A stretch of 64,000 nucleotides of DNA from Streptomyces sp. TRM49041 (lineage in GTDB: Bacteria > Actinomycetota > Actinomycetes > Streptomycetales > Streptomycetaceae), in contig NZ_VSRY01000147.1 of the NCBI RefSeq assembly GCF_008271805.1, positions 124,001-188,000 on the forward strand. Direction: 5' to 3'. The translations under genes and the position numbers were made by a program. The notes under the pieces are model-generated. The model did no database searches, was not told where the DNA came from, and was given only the letters and a program-made list of their open reading frames with translations. Within the stretch, counting starts at the first letter, position 1. Every line of letters starts with the position of its first letter. Shown one piece after another: positions 51,601-60,383 of the stretch.

Positions 51601-51957
51601 ATGACCCCCTCCGACCGCGGCGGACTTCCGCTGCCCGACTTCGACCATCTGCCCGTCGGCACGCTGGAGCACCGCATCCGGTCCTTGCGGTCCGACGAGC
51701 TCGACCGGCTGCTGCGGTACGAGCACGAGCACGCCGACCGCGCCCATGTCGTCCAGCTGCTGGCGTCCCGGAAGCGGCAGCTCGACGAGGGCGCCACGCC
51801 GTCCGGCGGCGACCCGTCGGCGTTCCGGCCGGAGCAGGCGGAGCGGACCAGGGGCGGCTCGCCGGTGTCGCCGGCGACGTCACCCGAGCCGTCGAGCCCG
51901 CCGCCGCACGGCACTCCGGACCAGCGGGGCAAGCCCAAGGGCGACCGGACGATCTGA
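51601..51957 (+). CDS. Small protein of unknown function
   Basis: 118-residue protein. LPLPDFDHLPVGTLEHRIRSLRSDELDRLLRYEHEHADRAHVVQLLASRKRQL is helical and resembles short actinobacterial lipid-droplet-associated or DUF8129-type proteins I only partly recognise. The rest is Pro/Ser/Gly-rich and disordered. The ATG at 51601 has GGAGG 6 nt upstream; the frame open to 51544 lacks a site. It lies 37 bp after the glycosylase-like gene. Confidence 0.65.
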   Translation: MTPSDRGGLPLPDFDHLPVGTLEHRIRSLRSDELDRLLRYEHEHADRAHVVQLLASRKRQLDEGATPSGGDPSAFRPEQAERTRGGSPVSPATSPEPSSPPPHGTPDQRGKPKGDRTI

Positions 51958-51983
51958 CACCGCGGCCCCGGGCGGGGGCGGGT

Positions 51984-52020
51984 TTGTGGACAGCGGCCGC
52001 GTGACCCTATTCTGAATTTG
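51984..52020 (+). promoter_or_regulatory. Leaderless promoter of the MFS gene at 52020
   Basis: TTGTGG (51984-51989), 18-nt spacer, TATTCT (52008-52013); the expected start of transcription, 7 nt after the -10, is the G of the GTG start codon itself. No ribosome-binding site is present. Confidence 0.55.
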
Positions 52021-53252
52021 TGCCGCTACTAAACAAACTCGCGCCCGCCCCCCGGGGAGCAGTCGGCGGAGACCCCGCCGTCCCCTCCCTGTCCCGTCTC
52101 CGCACCGCCGTCACGCTCTTCTTCGCCCTCGACGGATTCCTCTTCGCCGGCTGGGTCGTCCGCATCCCCGCGATCAAGCAGCAGACCGGCTCGTCGGCGA
52201 GCGACCTCGGCCTGGCCCTCCTCGGCGTCTCGGCCGGCGCCGTCGTCACCATGACGCTGACCGGCCGCCTGTGCCGGCGCTACGGCAGCCACGCGGTCAC
52301 GGTCGCCTCGGCCGTCCTGCTCTCGCTGAGCATCGCGCTCCCCGCGCTCACCCGCTCGACGCTCGCGCTCGGCCTCGTACTGCTCGTCTTCGGCACCGCG
52401 TACGGCGCCATCAACGTGGCGATGAACAGCGCCGCCGTCGATCTGGTCGCGGCGCTGCGGCGACCGGTGATGCCCGGCTTCCACGCCGCGTTCAGCCTCG
52501 GCGGCATGCTGGGCGCCGGGCTCGGCGGCCTGGTCGCGAGCGGCCTCTCCCCCGCCGCGCACCTGCTCGGTCTCACCGTCGTCGGTCTGCTCCTGACGGC
52601 CGCGGCCGGTCCCGTACTCCTGCGCCACCCCTCCCCGGCGCCGCCGGAGGCCCTGCCCGCCACCCCCCGGTCCGGCGGGCGGCGACGCCTGGACCGCCGG
52701 TCGCGGCGGCTGGTCACCGTCTTCGGCGTGATCGCCCTGTGCACCGCGTACGGGGAGGGCGCCCTCGCCGACTGGGGCGCCCTGCACCTGGCGCAGGACC
52801 TGCACGCGCACCCCGGCGTCGCGGCCGCCGGGTACTCCCTGTTCGCACTGACCATGACCGCCGGGCGCCTCTCCGGTACGGCGCTGCTGGAACGCCTCGG
52901 CCAGACCAGGACGCTCGTGGCGGGCGGCGCGACGGCCGCCGTCGGCATGCTGCTGGGCGCGCTCGCGCCGAGCGTGTGGCTCGCGCTGCTCGGCTTCGCG
53001 GTCACGGGCCTCGGGCTGGCGAACATCTTCCCGGTGGCGGTGGCCAGGGCGGGCGCGCTGGCGGGGCCCGCCGGGGTGGCGGCCGCGTCCACGCTCGGCT
53101 ACGGCGGCATGCTGCTGGGCCCGCCCGTGATCGGCTTCCTCGCGGACTGGTTCTCGCTGCCGGTCGCGCTGACGACGGTCGCGGCGCTCGCCGCGGGCGC
53201 CGCGGTGATCGCCCACCGCGCTCGGAACGCGGCGGCGCCCAGGGCGGTCTGA
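52020..53252 (+). CDS. MFS transporter (12-TM)
   Basis: 410-residue permease with about 12 hydrophobic segments. The sequence RIPAIKQQTGSSASDLGLALLGVSAGAVVTMTLTGRLCRRYGSH and the second-half GRLSGTALLERLGQTRT are in the positions of MFS motif A, though weakly conserved. The gene is without a ribosome-binding site and is preceded by a promoter whose start falls on the GTG. The substrate is unknown. Confidence 0.83.
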   Translation: MPLLNKLAPAPRGAVGGDPAVPSLSRLRTAVTLFFALDGFLFAGWVVRIPAIKQQTGSSASDLGLALLGVSAGAVVTMTLTGRLCRRYGSHAVTVASAVLLSLSIALPALTRSTLALGLVLLVFGTAYGAINVAMNSAAVDLVAALRRPVMPGFHAAFSLGGMLGAGLGGLVASGLSPAAHLLGLTVVGLLLTAAAGPVLLRHPSPAPPEALPATPRSGGRRRLDRRSRRLVTVFGVIALCTAYGEGALADWGALHLAQDLHAHPGVAAAGYSLFALTMTAGRLSGTALLERLGQTRTLVAGGATAAVGMLLGALAPSVWLALLGFAVTGLGLANIFPVAVARAGALAGPAGVAAASTLGYGGMLLGPPVIGFLADWFSLPVALTTVAALAAGAAVIAHRARNAAAPRAV

Positions 53253-53357
53253 GTCCCCGGCGATAGGCGCACCGGCCCCACCGGTGACCGGCACGACGCG
53301 CGACGATCCACGCACGCGCAGCGGTTGATACGCGGGGCGCAATGGCAGAATTCCGGC

Positions 53358-54110
53358 ATGGAGACTGCCGAGCACATCAAGTACCTCGTCCGCGAGGGCC
53401 AGTTGCTGGCCGACGCCGCCGACCAGGCGGGCCCCGACGCCGAGGTCCCCACCTGCCCCGGCTGGCGGGTGCGGGACCTGCTGCGTCACACCGGCATGGT
53501 GCACCGCTGGGCGACCGCGTTCGTCGCGGAGGGCCACACCTCGTACCGTCGCGGCGCAGGCGAGCCCGACCTCGACGGCGACGCGCTGCTGGACTGGTAC
53601 CGGGAGGGGCACGGTCTGCTGGTCACCGCGCTGACCGAGGCCCCCGAGTCCCTGGAGTGCTGGGCGTTCCTGCCGGCGCCGTCCCCGCTGGCCTTCTGGG
53701 CGCGCCGCCAGGCCCACGAGACGACCGTGCACCGCGTCGACGCGGAGTCCGCGCTGGGCCTGGTGGCCGGCCGGTCGCCGGTCGAGCCCGAACTGGCCGC
53801 CGACGGCATCGACGAGCTGCTGTGCGGATTCCACGGCAGGGAGAAGAGCCGCGTGCGTACGGACCGGCCGGGCACCCTGCGCGTACGGGCCAAGGACACC
53901 GACGACGTGTGGACCGTACGGATGTCCACGGAAGCGCCATGCACCACGCGCGCGGCGGAAAGGCCGGCGGACTGCGAGCTGAGCGGTCCGGCGGAGGCCC
54001 TCTACCTCACCCTGTGGAACCGGATCCCGGCCGGCTCCCCCGCCGTCGCGCTGTCCGGCGAGGAGCGGCTGGCGCGGCTGTGGCGCGAGACGTCGGCGGT
54101 GACATGGTGA
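53358..54110 (+). CDS. Maleylpyruvate-isomerase-type (mycothiol) N-terminal-domain protein
   Basis: 250-residue protein. The metal-binding DinB-like helices are recognisable: VPTCPGWRVRDLLRHTGMVHRW and ARRQAHETTVHRVDAE (His residues likely coordinate the metal). It belongs to the group found in actinobacteria that use mycothiol. CAGAAT lies 6 nt before the ATG. The C-terminal portion resembles the MDMPI C-domain. The thiol-transfer substrate is unknown. Confidence 0.82.
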   Translation: METAEHIKYLVREGQLLADAADQAGPDAEVPTCPGWRVRDLLRHTGMVHRWATAFVAEGHTSYRRGAGEPDLDGDALLDWYREGHGLLVTALTEAPESLECWAFLPAPSPLAFWARRQAHETTVHRVDAESALGLVAGRSPVEPELAADGIDELLCGFHGREKSRVRTDRPGTLRVRAKDTDDVWTVRMSTEAPCTTRAAERPADCELSGPAEALYLTLWNRIPAGSPAVALSGEERLARLWRETSAVTW

Positions 54111-54300
54111 GCCGGGGGCAGGTAGCGGTACAGCCGGTGCGCCACGAGCAGCAGGCCGAACGCCCACCATGCGGCGCGGCGGTGCCCGGAGAACACCGCC
54201 GCGAACACCGCGACGACGACGGGGAGCAGCGCGGGACCGCACGTGCCTGACGGCGTCGGGCACGAATGTGCCCATGAGGAGCTGCGGGCCGACGCGCCGT
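54109..54300 (-). pseudogene. Possible remnant of a small membrane protein
   Basis: In one minus-strand frame: LLPVVVAVFAAVFSGHRRAAWWAFGLLLVAHRLYRYLPPAHH, two hydrophobic helices with coding-like third positions. A start (MGTFVPDAVRHVRSRAA) exists only in a neighbouring frame, so a frameshift is implied. No stop is reached before the neighbouring gene's 3' end. It could also be chance. Confidence 0.3.
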
Positions 54301-54366
54301 GGCACCCGGTGTTCCGCCTGCCGCCGACGTGACGCCGAAGCGGCACGGACCGCGGGCACCACACGG

Positions 54367-55638
54367 CTACGGCCGCTCCGGCTCCTCCCGCTCGTCCCGC
54401 GCCCGCGGCTCCTGCGGCTCCTGCTGCCGCTGCTCGCCCGCCTCCGCCGCCGCCTGCCTGCGGTCCAGCGCCTCCAGCGCGCGGCGCGCGAGGGTGTTCG
54501 TCCGTACGATCCCGGCGAGCGTCGTCGCCCCACGCGTTATGTCCGTGAACACCCGCCAGGCCGGCCGCAGTCCGGTGACCGCCGCGTGCAGCAGCGCCGG
54601 GCGCCGCGCGAACACGGTGAGCATCCGCCGCCCGACCGCCATCTCGGCACCCAGCCCGGACTTGATCGCGAACGCGTAGTTCAGCGCCTGTCTGCGCGCT
54701 TCCACCGCGTCGTGCGCCTCGGCGATCCGCGCCGCCCACTCCCCCGCGAGCCGTCCCGAGCGCAGCGCGAACGAGATGCCCTCGCGGGTCCACGGCTCCA
54801 GCAGCCCGGCCGCGTCCCCGCAGACGATGACGCGGCCGCGCGACAGCGGCGAGTCGTCGCTGCGGCACCGGGTCAGATGCCCGGAGGAGATGGCCGGTTC
54901 GAAACCGGCGAGGCCGAGCCGGGCGACGAAGTCCTCCAGGTACCGCTTGGTGGCCGCGCCCTCGCCGCGCGCCGAGATGACTCCGACGGTGAGCGTGTCG
55001 CCCTTCGGGAACACCCAGCCGTAACTTCCCGGCATCGGGCCCCAGTCGATGAGGACCCGTCCCGCCCAGTCCTCCGCCACGGTCGGCGGGACCGGGATCT
55101 CCGCCTCAAGACCGAGGTCCACCTGGTCCAGCTTGACCCCGACGTGGGCTCCTATCCGGCTGGCGCTGCCGTCCGCGCCGACCACCGCCCGTGCCAGGAC
55201 CGTCTCGCCGTCGGCCAGGACTACGGCGACGGTGCGCCGGTCCGGCACCGCGGCGCCGTGCTGCTCGACCCGGGCCACCGCCACGCCCGTACGCAGTTCG
55301 GCGCCGGCCTTCTGCGCGTGCTCCACCAGCTGGGCGTCGAACTCGGGCCGGTTGATCAGCCCGAACAGCATGCGCCGGGAGCGGCGCGTACGGGCGAACC
55401 TGCCGTTCATCGAGAACGTGACGGCGTGCACCCGGTCCCGCAGCGGGAGTTCGAAGCCCGGCGGCAGCGCGTCCCGCGACGGGCCGATGATGCCGCCACC
55501 GCATGTCTTGTAGCGGGGCAGCGCGGCCTTCTCGAGGAGCAGCACCCGACGGCCCTCGACTGCCGCGGCGTAGGCCGCGGACGCTCCCGCCGGCCCCGCG
55601 CCGACCACGACGACATCCCACACGTTCTCGCTGCTCAC
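54367..55638 (-). CDS. Geranylgeranyl-reductase-family FAD protein
   Basis: 423-residue flavoprotein. The FAD-binding GxGxxG (VVVVGAGPAGASAAYAAAVEGRRVLLLEK), PRYKTCGGGI and VGADGSASRIG are present, with the C-terminal VIVCGDAAGLLEPWTREGI. Such enzymes reduce isoprenoid chains (for example in menaquinone or carotenoid pathways). The GTG at 55638 was chosen because upstream sequence is non-coding. The C-terminal 35 residues are Gln/Glu/Arg-rich and disordered. Confidence 0.85.
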   Translation of the reverse strand: MSSENVWDVVVVGAGPAGASAAYAAAVEGRRVLLLEKAALPRYKTCGGGIIGPSRDALPPGFELPLRDRVHAVTFSMNGRFARTRRSRRMLFGLINRPEFDAQLVEHAQKAGAELRTGVAVARVEQHGAAVPDRRTVAVVLADGETVLARAVVGADGSASRIGAHVGVKLDQVDLGLEAEIPVPPTVAEDWAGRVLIDWGPMPGSYGWVFPKGDTLTVGVISARGEGAATKRYLEDFVARLGLAGFEPAISSGHLTRCRSDDSPLSRGRVIVCGDAAGLLEPWTREGISFALRSGRLAGEWAARIAEAHDAVEARRQALNYAFAIKSGLGAEMAVGRRMLTVFARRPALLHAAVTGLRPAWRVFTDITRGATTLAGIVRTNTLARRALEALDRRQAAAEAGEQRQQEPQEPRARDEREEPERP

Positions 55639-55798
55639 GATGTGCTTCTGCTCCCGGTTCCGACCCGTGATCCAAGCTCTCCACCGCATCCTACGGGGCG
55701 GGCGCCGGACGGCCCTGTGCGAGGATCGGACCGGCGTTCGCCGCACACAGCGCCGCGGCGCCCCGCAGACCGCTGTCGCACCCACCAGGAGCGTGCCC

Positions 55799-57175
55799 AT
55801 GACCGCCCAGCCGACCCCCGGGCCGATCGCCGCCAGTGTCGCCTCCCTGATGCCCCGCGCCCGGGCGGAGCTCACGGAGCTGGTGGCGTTCCAGTCGGTG
55901 GCGGACCCGGCCCAGTTCCCGAGGAGCGAGTGCGAGGCCGCCGCCACCTGGGTGGCCGACGCGCTGCGTGCCGAGGACTTCACGGACGTGGCGGTCCTGG
56001 ACACCCCGGACGGCTCGCAGGCCGTGTACGGCCTGCTGCCCGGCCCGGCCGGCGCGCCGACCGTGCTGCTGTACGCCCACTACGACGTGCAGCCTCCGCT
56101 GGACCTGGCGGGCTGGGACTCGCCGCCGTTCGAGCTGACCGAGCGCGACGGCCGCTGGTACGGGCGTGGCGCGGCGGACTGCAAGGGCGGGTTCATCATG
56201 CACCTGCTCGCGCTGCGCGCCCTGAAGGCGAACGGCGGCATACCGGTCGGCGTCAAGATGATCGTCGAGGGCTCCGAGGAGCAGGGCACCGGCGGTCTGG
56301 AGCGGTACGCCGAGGAGCACCCCGGGCTGCTGGCCGCCGACGCGATCGTGATCGGCGACACCGGCAACTTCCGGGTCGGCCTGCCGACCGTCACCGCGTC
56401 GCTGCGCGGCATGACGATGCTGCGGGTCCAGGTGGACACGCTGTCGGGCAATCTGCACTCGGGCGTGTTCGGCGGCGCCGCGCCGGACGCGCTGGCCGCC
56501 CTCATCCGCGTACTGGACTCGCTGCGCGCGGAGGACGGTTCGACGACGGTCGACGGGCTGGCGGCGGACGCCGAGTGGCGGGGCCTGCAGTACACGGAGG
56601 AGGACTTCCGGCGGGACGCGAAGGTGCTGGACGGTGTGGAGCTGATCGGAGCGGGGACGGTCGCCGAGCGGCTGTGGGCCCGCCCGGCTGTCACGGTGAT
56701 CGGCATCGACTGCCCGCCGGTCGTCGGGGCGACCCCGTCGGTGCAGTCCACCGCGCGTGCCCAGATCAGCCTGCGCGTGCCGCCCGGGCAGGACGCCTCG
56801 GAGGCGACGAAGCTGCTCACCGCGCATCTCCAGGCGCACACCCCGTGGGGCGCGCGGGTGGTGGTCGAACAGGTGGGGCAGGGACAGCCGTTCCAGGCGG
56901 ACGTGGCCAGCCCGGCGTACACATCGATGGCGGAGGCCCTGGCGGCGGCGTACCCGGGCGAGCGGATGCAGGCCGCCGGCATGGGCGGGTCGATCCCGCT
57001 CTGCAACACGCTGGGCGCGCTGTATCCGGACGCGGAGATCCTGCTGATCGGGCTGAGCGAGCCGGAGGCCAAGATCCACGCGGTGAACGAGAGCGTATCG
57101 CCGGAGGAGCTGGAGCGGATGTCCGTCGCGGAGGCGCTGTTCCTGCGGAACTACGCGCGGTCGAAGCGGGGTTGA
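55799..57175 (+). CDS. M20/M28-type dipeptidase or deacetylase
   Basis: 458-residue zinc peptidase-fold protein. The metal ligands appear in LLYAHYDVQPP and GRGAADCKGG, with the catalytic glutamate pair in VEGSEEQGTGG. The dimerisation domain (SGVFGGAAPDALAALIRVLDSL) interrupts the catalytic halves as usual. AGGAG lies 7 nt before the ATG. Family members hydrolyse dipeptides or N-acyl amino acids; which is not evident. A hairpin terminator follows the stop directly. Confidence 0.87.
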   Translation: MTAQPTPGPIAASVASLMPRARAELTELVAFQSVADPAQFPRSECEAAATWVADALRAEDFTDVAVLDTPDGSQAVYGLLPGPAGAPTVLLYAHYDVQPPLDLAGWDSPPFELTERDGRWYGRGAADCKGGFIMHLLALRALKANGGIPVGVKMIVEGSEEQGTGGLERYAEEHPGLLAADAIVIGDTGNFRVGLPTVTASLRGMTMLRVQVDTLSGNLHSGVFGGAAPDALAALIRVLDSLRAEDGSTTVDGLAADAEWRGLQYTEEDFRRDAKVLDGVELIGAGTVAERLWARPAVTVIGIDCPPVVGATPSVQSTARAQISLRVPPGQDASEATKLLTAHLQAHTPWGARVVVEQVGQGQPFQADVASPAYTSMAEALAAAYPGERMQAAGMGGSIPLCNTLGALYPDAEILLIGLSEPEAKIHAVNESVSPEELERMSVAEALFLRNYARSKRG

Positions 57176-57200
57176 GCTCAGGGCGGAACTCGCCCTGAGC
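57176..57200 (+). terminator. Hairpin terminator of the M20 peptidase gene
   Basis: GCTCAGGGCG-N5-CGCCCTGAGC: a perfect 10-bp stem starting at the base after the stop codon. No T-run follows. Confidence 0.75.
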
Positions 57201-57244
57201 GTAGCGGGGGCTGCCCGGCGGGGCCGCCCCCTTAGCGTCATGGC

Positions 57245-58015
57245 ATGGACGCGAAACCACGCACGGACATGAACGTGGACATGGCTGTCGTAGAGGTGCT
57301 CCCGCGGCTGCATCTCCTGCGCTTCCCCGTGGGCCAGGCGTATCTGTGGCGGGACGACGGGCACGACGGCGACCACGGCGGCGAGCTGACGCTCATCGAC
57401 GCGGGGTGGGCGGGAGCCGCGGGCTCCCTCGGCCGGGCCCTCCGGGAGGCGGGTGGCGCCGGTGCCCGGCTCCGCCGGATCGTGCTCACGCACTGCCACC
57501 GCGACCACGTGGGCGCGGCGGAGGCGCTCGCGGAGCGGTACGGCGCCGAGGTCCTCGCCCACCGGCTGGACGCGGCGGTGATCCGGGGCGAGGCCCCGGT
57601 CCCCGAACCGGACCTGCTGGACTGGGAGATACCCCTGTACGAGCACGGCCTCACCGTGCCCGTGGCACCGCCCACGCGTGTGGACCTCGAGCTGGAGGAC
57701 GGGGACACCCTGGACTTCGGCGGCGGCGCCCAGATCCTGCACACTCCCGGCCACACCCCCGGCTCCGTCGCGGTCCACCTGCCGCAGCACGGCGTGCTGT
57801 TCACCGGCGACACGGTGGCTTCGGTGGGCCGGGTGGGCCTGGGCGTCTTCCATATGGACCGCCCTCGGGCCATGGCGTCCATGCGCCGCCTGGCCACGCT
57901 CCCCGTCCGCGCGGTCTGCTTCGGCCACGGCGACCCCCTGACGACGGACGCGGCGTCGGTACTGCGGGCGGCGGCCCAGGCGACGGCGGGCCCGCCGCGG
58001 GAGACGGCGCCGTAG
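57245..58015 (+). CDS. Metallo-beta-lactamase-fold hydrolase
   Basis: 256-residue MBL-fold protein. The zinc motif is LTHCHRDH (His83, His85, Asp87, His88), with further ligands in HTPGHTPGSV and FTGDTV. The ATG at 57245 has TAGCGT 6 nt upstream, indicating a leaderless start; the ATG at 57269 is a weaker alternative. The fold is that of glyoxalase II-like hydrolases; the substrate is not evident. A tandem repeat follows the stop. Confidence 0.87.
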   Translation: MDAKPRTDMNVDMAVVEVLPRLHLLRFPVGQAYLWRDDGHDGDHGGELTLIDAGWAGAAGSLGRALREAGGAGARLRRIVLTHCHRDHVGAAEALAERYGAEVLAHRLDAAVIRGEAPVPEPDLLDWEIPLYEHGLTVPVAPPTRVDLELEDGDTLDFGGGAQILHTPGHTPGSVAVHLPQHGVLFTGDTVASVGRVGLGVFHMDRPRAMASMRRLATLPVRAVCFGHGDPLTTDAASVLRAAAQATAGPPRETAP

Positions 58016-58022
58016 GGCGGGC

Positions 58023-58109
58023 GGGGTGACGGCGCCGTCGCGGGGTGACAGCGCCGCCGTGGCGGGGTGACGGCGCCCGCCGTCGTGGGGTGACGGCGCC
58101 CGCCGTCGT
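58023..58109. repeat. Four tandem repeats of about 19-23 bp after the MBL gene
   Basis: Units based on GGGGTGACGGCGCC start at 58023, 58042, 58064 and 58087 with lengths 19, 22, 23 and 23 bp. The last two units are identical. They fill the 113-bp gap before the Nudix gene's 3' end. Confidence 0.85.
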
Positions 58110-58128
58110 GGGGACGGGCGCTCTCGTG

Positions 58129-59169
58129 TCAGCCGACCGGGACGCCGGCCTCCAGGTTCAGGACTGTGCCGCGTTCGCGGGCGCGGAGGGCCCAGCGGAG
58201 GCGCTCGTAGCGGACCGGGGGCAGCATGTCCGCGGCCTCCGCCTCGGTCGCGAAGCGCCAGCCGCGCAGTTCGGAGCCGGGCAGCAGGACACGGTCGGCC
58301 TGGGCGGCGGTGAGCCGGCCGCCGTCGAAGAGCAGCCGCAGGCCACCGTAGCCGGGCGGGCTGGGCGGCTCCCAGTCGACGACCAACAGCCCGGGTACGG
58401 CCGCCAGCTCCAGCCCCGTCTCCTCGGCCACCTCCCGCATCGCCGCCCGCGCCGGTGCCTCGCCCCGCTCCACCACCCCGCCGGGGAACTCCCAGCCCGG
58501 CTTGTACGTCGGATCCACGAGAAGCACCCGGTCCTGCTCGTCGAAGAGCAGCACCCCCGCCGCCAGCGTCTCCCCCGTCGGCTCCGGTGTCTGCACGATC
58601 CCGCAGACTCCCGCCTCGCCGGTCCGTACCGCGTCGGCGATCGCCTTCGCGGTGGCCTCCGGGGTGAGGGAGCCGTTGTCGACGGCGTACGCGTCGGCCG
58701 CGAGCCACCCGTCGAGCGCGGCACGGTACGGCTCTATGTGGTCCAGGGCCCACTTCCTGACCCGTTCATTTCCGGCCGGGTCGTCGGCGCACTCGTCCCG
58801 CGCCGCGATCCGCTCGCGCAGGATCGTTTCATCTTGCGTCAGAACGATATGGCGAACGGTGATACGACGGGACGCGAGACCGCCGAAGATCTCGTCGCGG
58901 TACTCCTGCCGGAGCAGGGTCATCGGCACGACGAGCACCCCTCCCACCTCGGCGAACAGCGCGGCCGCCGTGTCCACGACGAGGCGCCGCCAGATGGTCA
59001 GGTCCTGGTGGTCGCCGGTGCCCGCCGGCCGTTCCGGCGGCAGCAGGAGCGGGAGCGCCCTGCCGATCAGCTCAGGGTCGTACAAGGTGCTGTTCGGGAT
59101 CAGATCGATCAGTTCGCGCGCGGCACTGGTCTTGCCGGCGCCGAACGCACCGTTGATCCAGACGATCAC
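58129..59169 (-). CDS. P-loop NTPase / Nudix hydrolase fusion
   Basis: 346-residue protein. The N-terminal half is a small P-loop kinase-like domain (VIVWINGAFGAGKTSAARELIDL, Walker A GAFGAGKTS) and the C-terminal half a Nudix domain with a complete box (GGVVERGEAPARAAMREVAEETGLE). AGAGGGGG precedes the GTG at 59169. The frame upstream to 60294 is the shadow of other genes. The fusion suggests coupling of phosphorylation with removal of a nucleotide derivative; no substrate is known to me. Confidence 0.8.
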   Translation of the reverse strand: MIVWINGAFGAGKTSAARELIDLIPNSTLYDPELIGRALPLLLPPERPAGTGDHQDLTIWRRLVVDTAAALFAEVGGVLVVPMTLLRQEYRDEIFGGLASRRITVRHIVLTQDETILRERIAARDECADDPAGNERVRKWALDHIEPYRAALDGWLAADAYAVDNGSLTPEATAKAIADAVRTGEAGVCGIVQTPEPTGETLAAGVLLFDEQDRVLLVDPTYKPGWEFPGGVVERGEAPARAAMREVAEETGLELAAVPGLLVVDWEPPSPPGYGGLRLLFDGGRLTAAQADRVLLPGSELRGWRFATEAEAADMLPPVRYERLRWALRARERGTVLNLEAGVPVG

Positions 59170-59366
59170 GGTTCCCCCTCTTCCGTAGGCCCCCAGTGGC
59201 TTGCCCGCAACACCCTGCCACGGAAACCCGTGTCCACCGGGCGCGTGGCCGTAACGCTCCGGGGCCCGTGGGGGTTCCTGCCGGAGGCGCACACAGGCAC
59301 AGCCCGTGAAAGGCACGTGAGTTGGCCGAATCCGGTGGTATACGGGCAGGTCCGCCGCGCTCCGTG

Positions 59367-60383
59367 TCAGCGGGGCGCCAGCACCACCCACACCTGTCCG
59401 GGGGCGAACGCCAGGGGCGCGCCGGCCGGGGTCGTGAAGGTGGTGCCGTCGGTGGCCGCCGGACGGCTCCACCGGGCTTCGTGGGCCTTCCCGTCCCGCA
59501 GGACGAGCGCCGTGCCGGAGCCGACCGTCTCGGTGTACGGGGTGACGTTGCCCCCACTGTCCTTGAACTCGGACGGGCGGACCGTGACGTTCTGGACCAC
59601 GAGGGTCTTCGGGCCGAGGCGCTTGCCGTCCGTGGTGCTCGCCGCGGTGCCGTCCATGGACACGAGCCAGCGCTTCTCGGGCGCGGACCAGGTGAAGCTG
59701 TAGCGCGCGGCGGGGAACCGGACGGTCTGCTCGTCCACCTGCCGGCCGCCCTCCGGTGCGGCTCCGAAGCGGAACCCGATGTCCCGCGCCTTGTCGGCGT
59801 CCGGGGCGGCGGCGAGGGCGCGTTCGGGCCGGAGGTAGAGGTTGTGCGGGGCGGGGCGGCCGGGGTCGCGGACGTACGCCGCGGGGGCCCGCTCGGGCGG
59901 CAGCGGGTAGAGCGGAGCGTCCTGGATGAGGCCCTTCAGCGCGCTCTGCACCCCGGAGTAGGCGAGCGCCGGACGCCCGAACTGGCGCAGCAGTTCCACG
60001 TCCGACTCCCGCGCGCTGCGCACGGGGCCGACCCTTGGCGGCTCCTGCGACGAGTACACGGCGAGCAGCCGGGTCAGGCCGGCTTCGACCTGCTCGACGT
60101 ACACGATGTCGGCGGCCCCGAGCCCGGTGTGCGGCCGTGCCGCCCGCACGTTGTCGATCTTCACGGCGAGGACGGGGCCGACGCGGCCGGGGAGGCCGGT
60201 GAAGGGCGAGACGGACGCGGGGGTCGGTGTCACCGCGGGCGAGGCGGGCGGACTGGTCACGGAGGACCCCCCTCCCGACTGGGGCGAGGAGCACTGGCCC
60301 AGCAAGAGCGCGAGCGCGAGCCCGACGGCCGCCATCACGGCGATGGCGATACCGACCGGTCGTCGCGAACGCAGCGCATCCAA
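59367..60383 (-). CDS. DUF3048-domain lipoprotein (YerB-like)
   Basis: 338-residue exported protein. The signal (MDALRSRRPVGIAIAVMAAVGLALALLLGQCSS) has a Cys with an atypical lipobox (LGQC; Gln at -1). The mature part has FTGLPGRVGPVLAVKIDNVRAARPHTGLGAADIVYVEQVEAG and the ARPHTG block seen in DUF3048/YerB proteins. GGGAGC precedes the ATG. Function is unknown; YerB family members are associated with the cell surface. Confidence 0.78.
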   Translation of the reverse strand: MDALRSRRPVGIAIAVMAAVGLALALLLGQCSSPQSGGGSSVTSPPASPAVTPTPASVSPFTGLPGRVGPVLAVKIDNVRAARPHTGLGAADIVYVEQVEAGLTRLLAVYSSQEPPRVGPVRSARESDVELLRQFGRPALAYSGVQSALKGLIQDAPLYPLPPERAPAAYVRDPGRPAPHNLYLRPERALAAAPDADKARDIGFRFGAAPEGGRQVDEQTVRFPAARYSFTWSAPEKRWLVSMDGTAASTTDGKRLGPKTLVVQNVTVRPSEFKDSGGNVTPYTETVGSGTALVLRDGKAHEARWSRPAATDGTTFTTPAGAPLAFAPGQVWVVLAPR

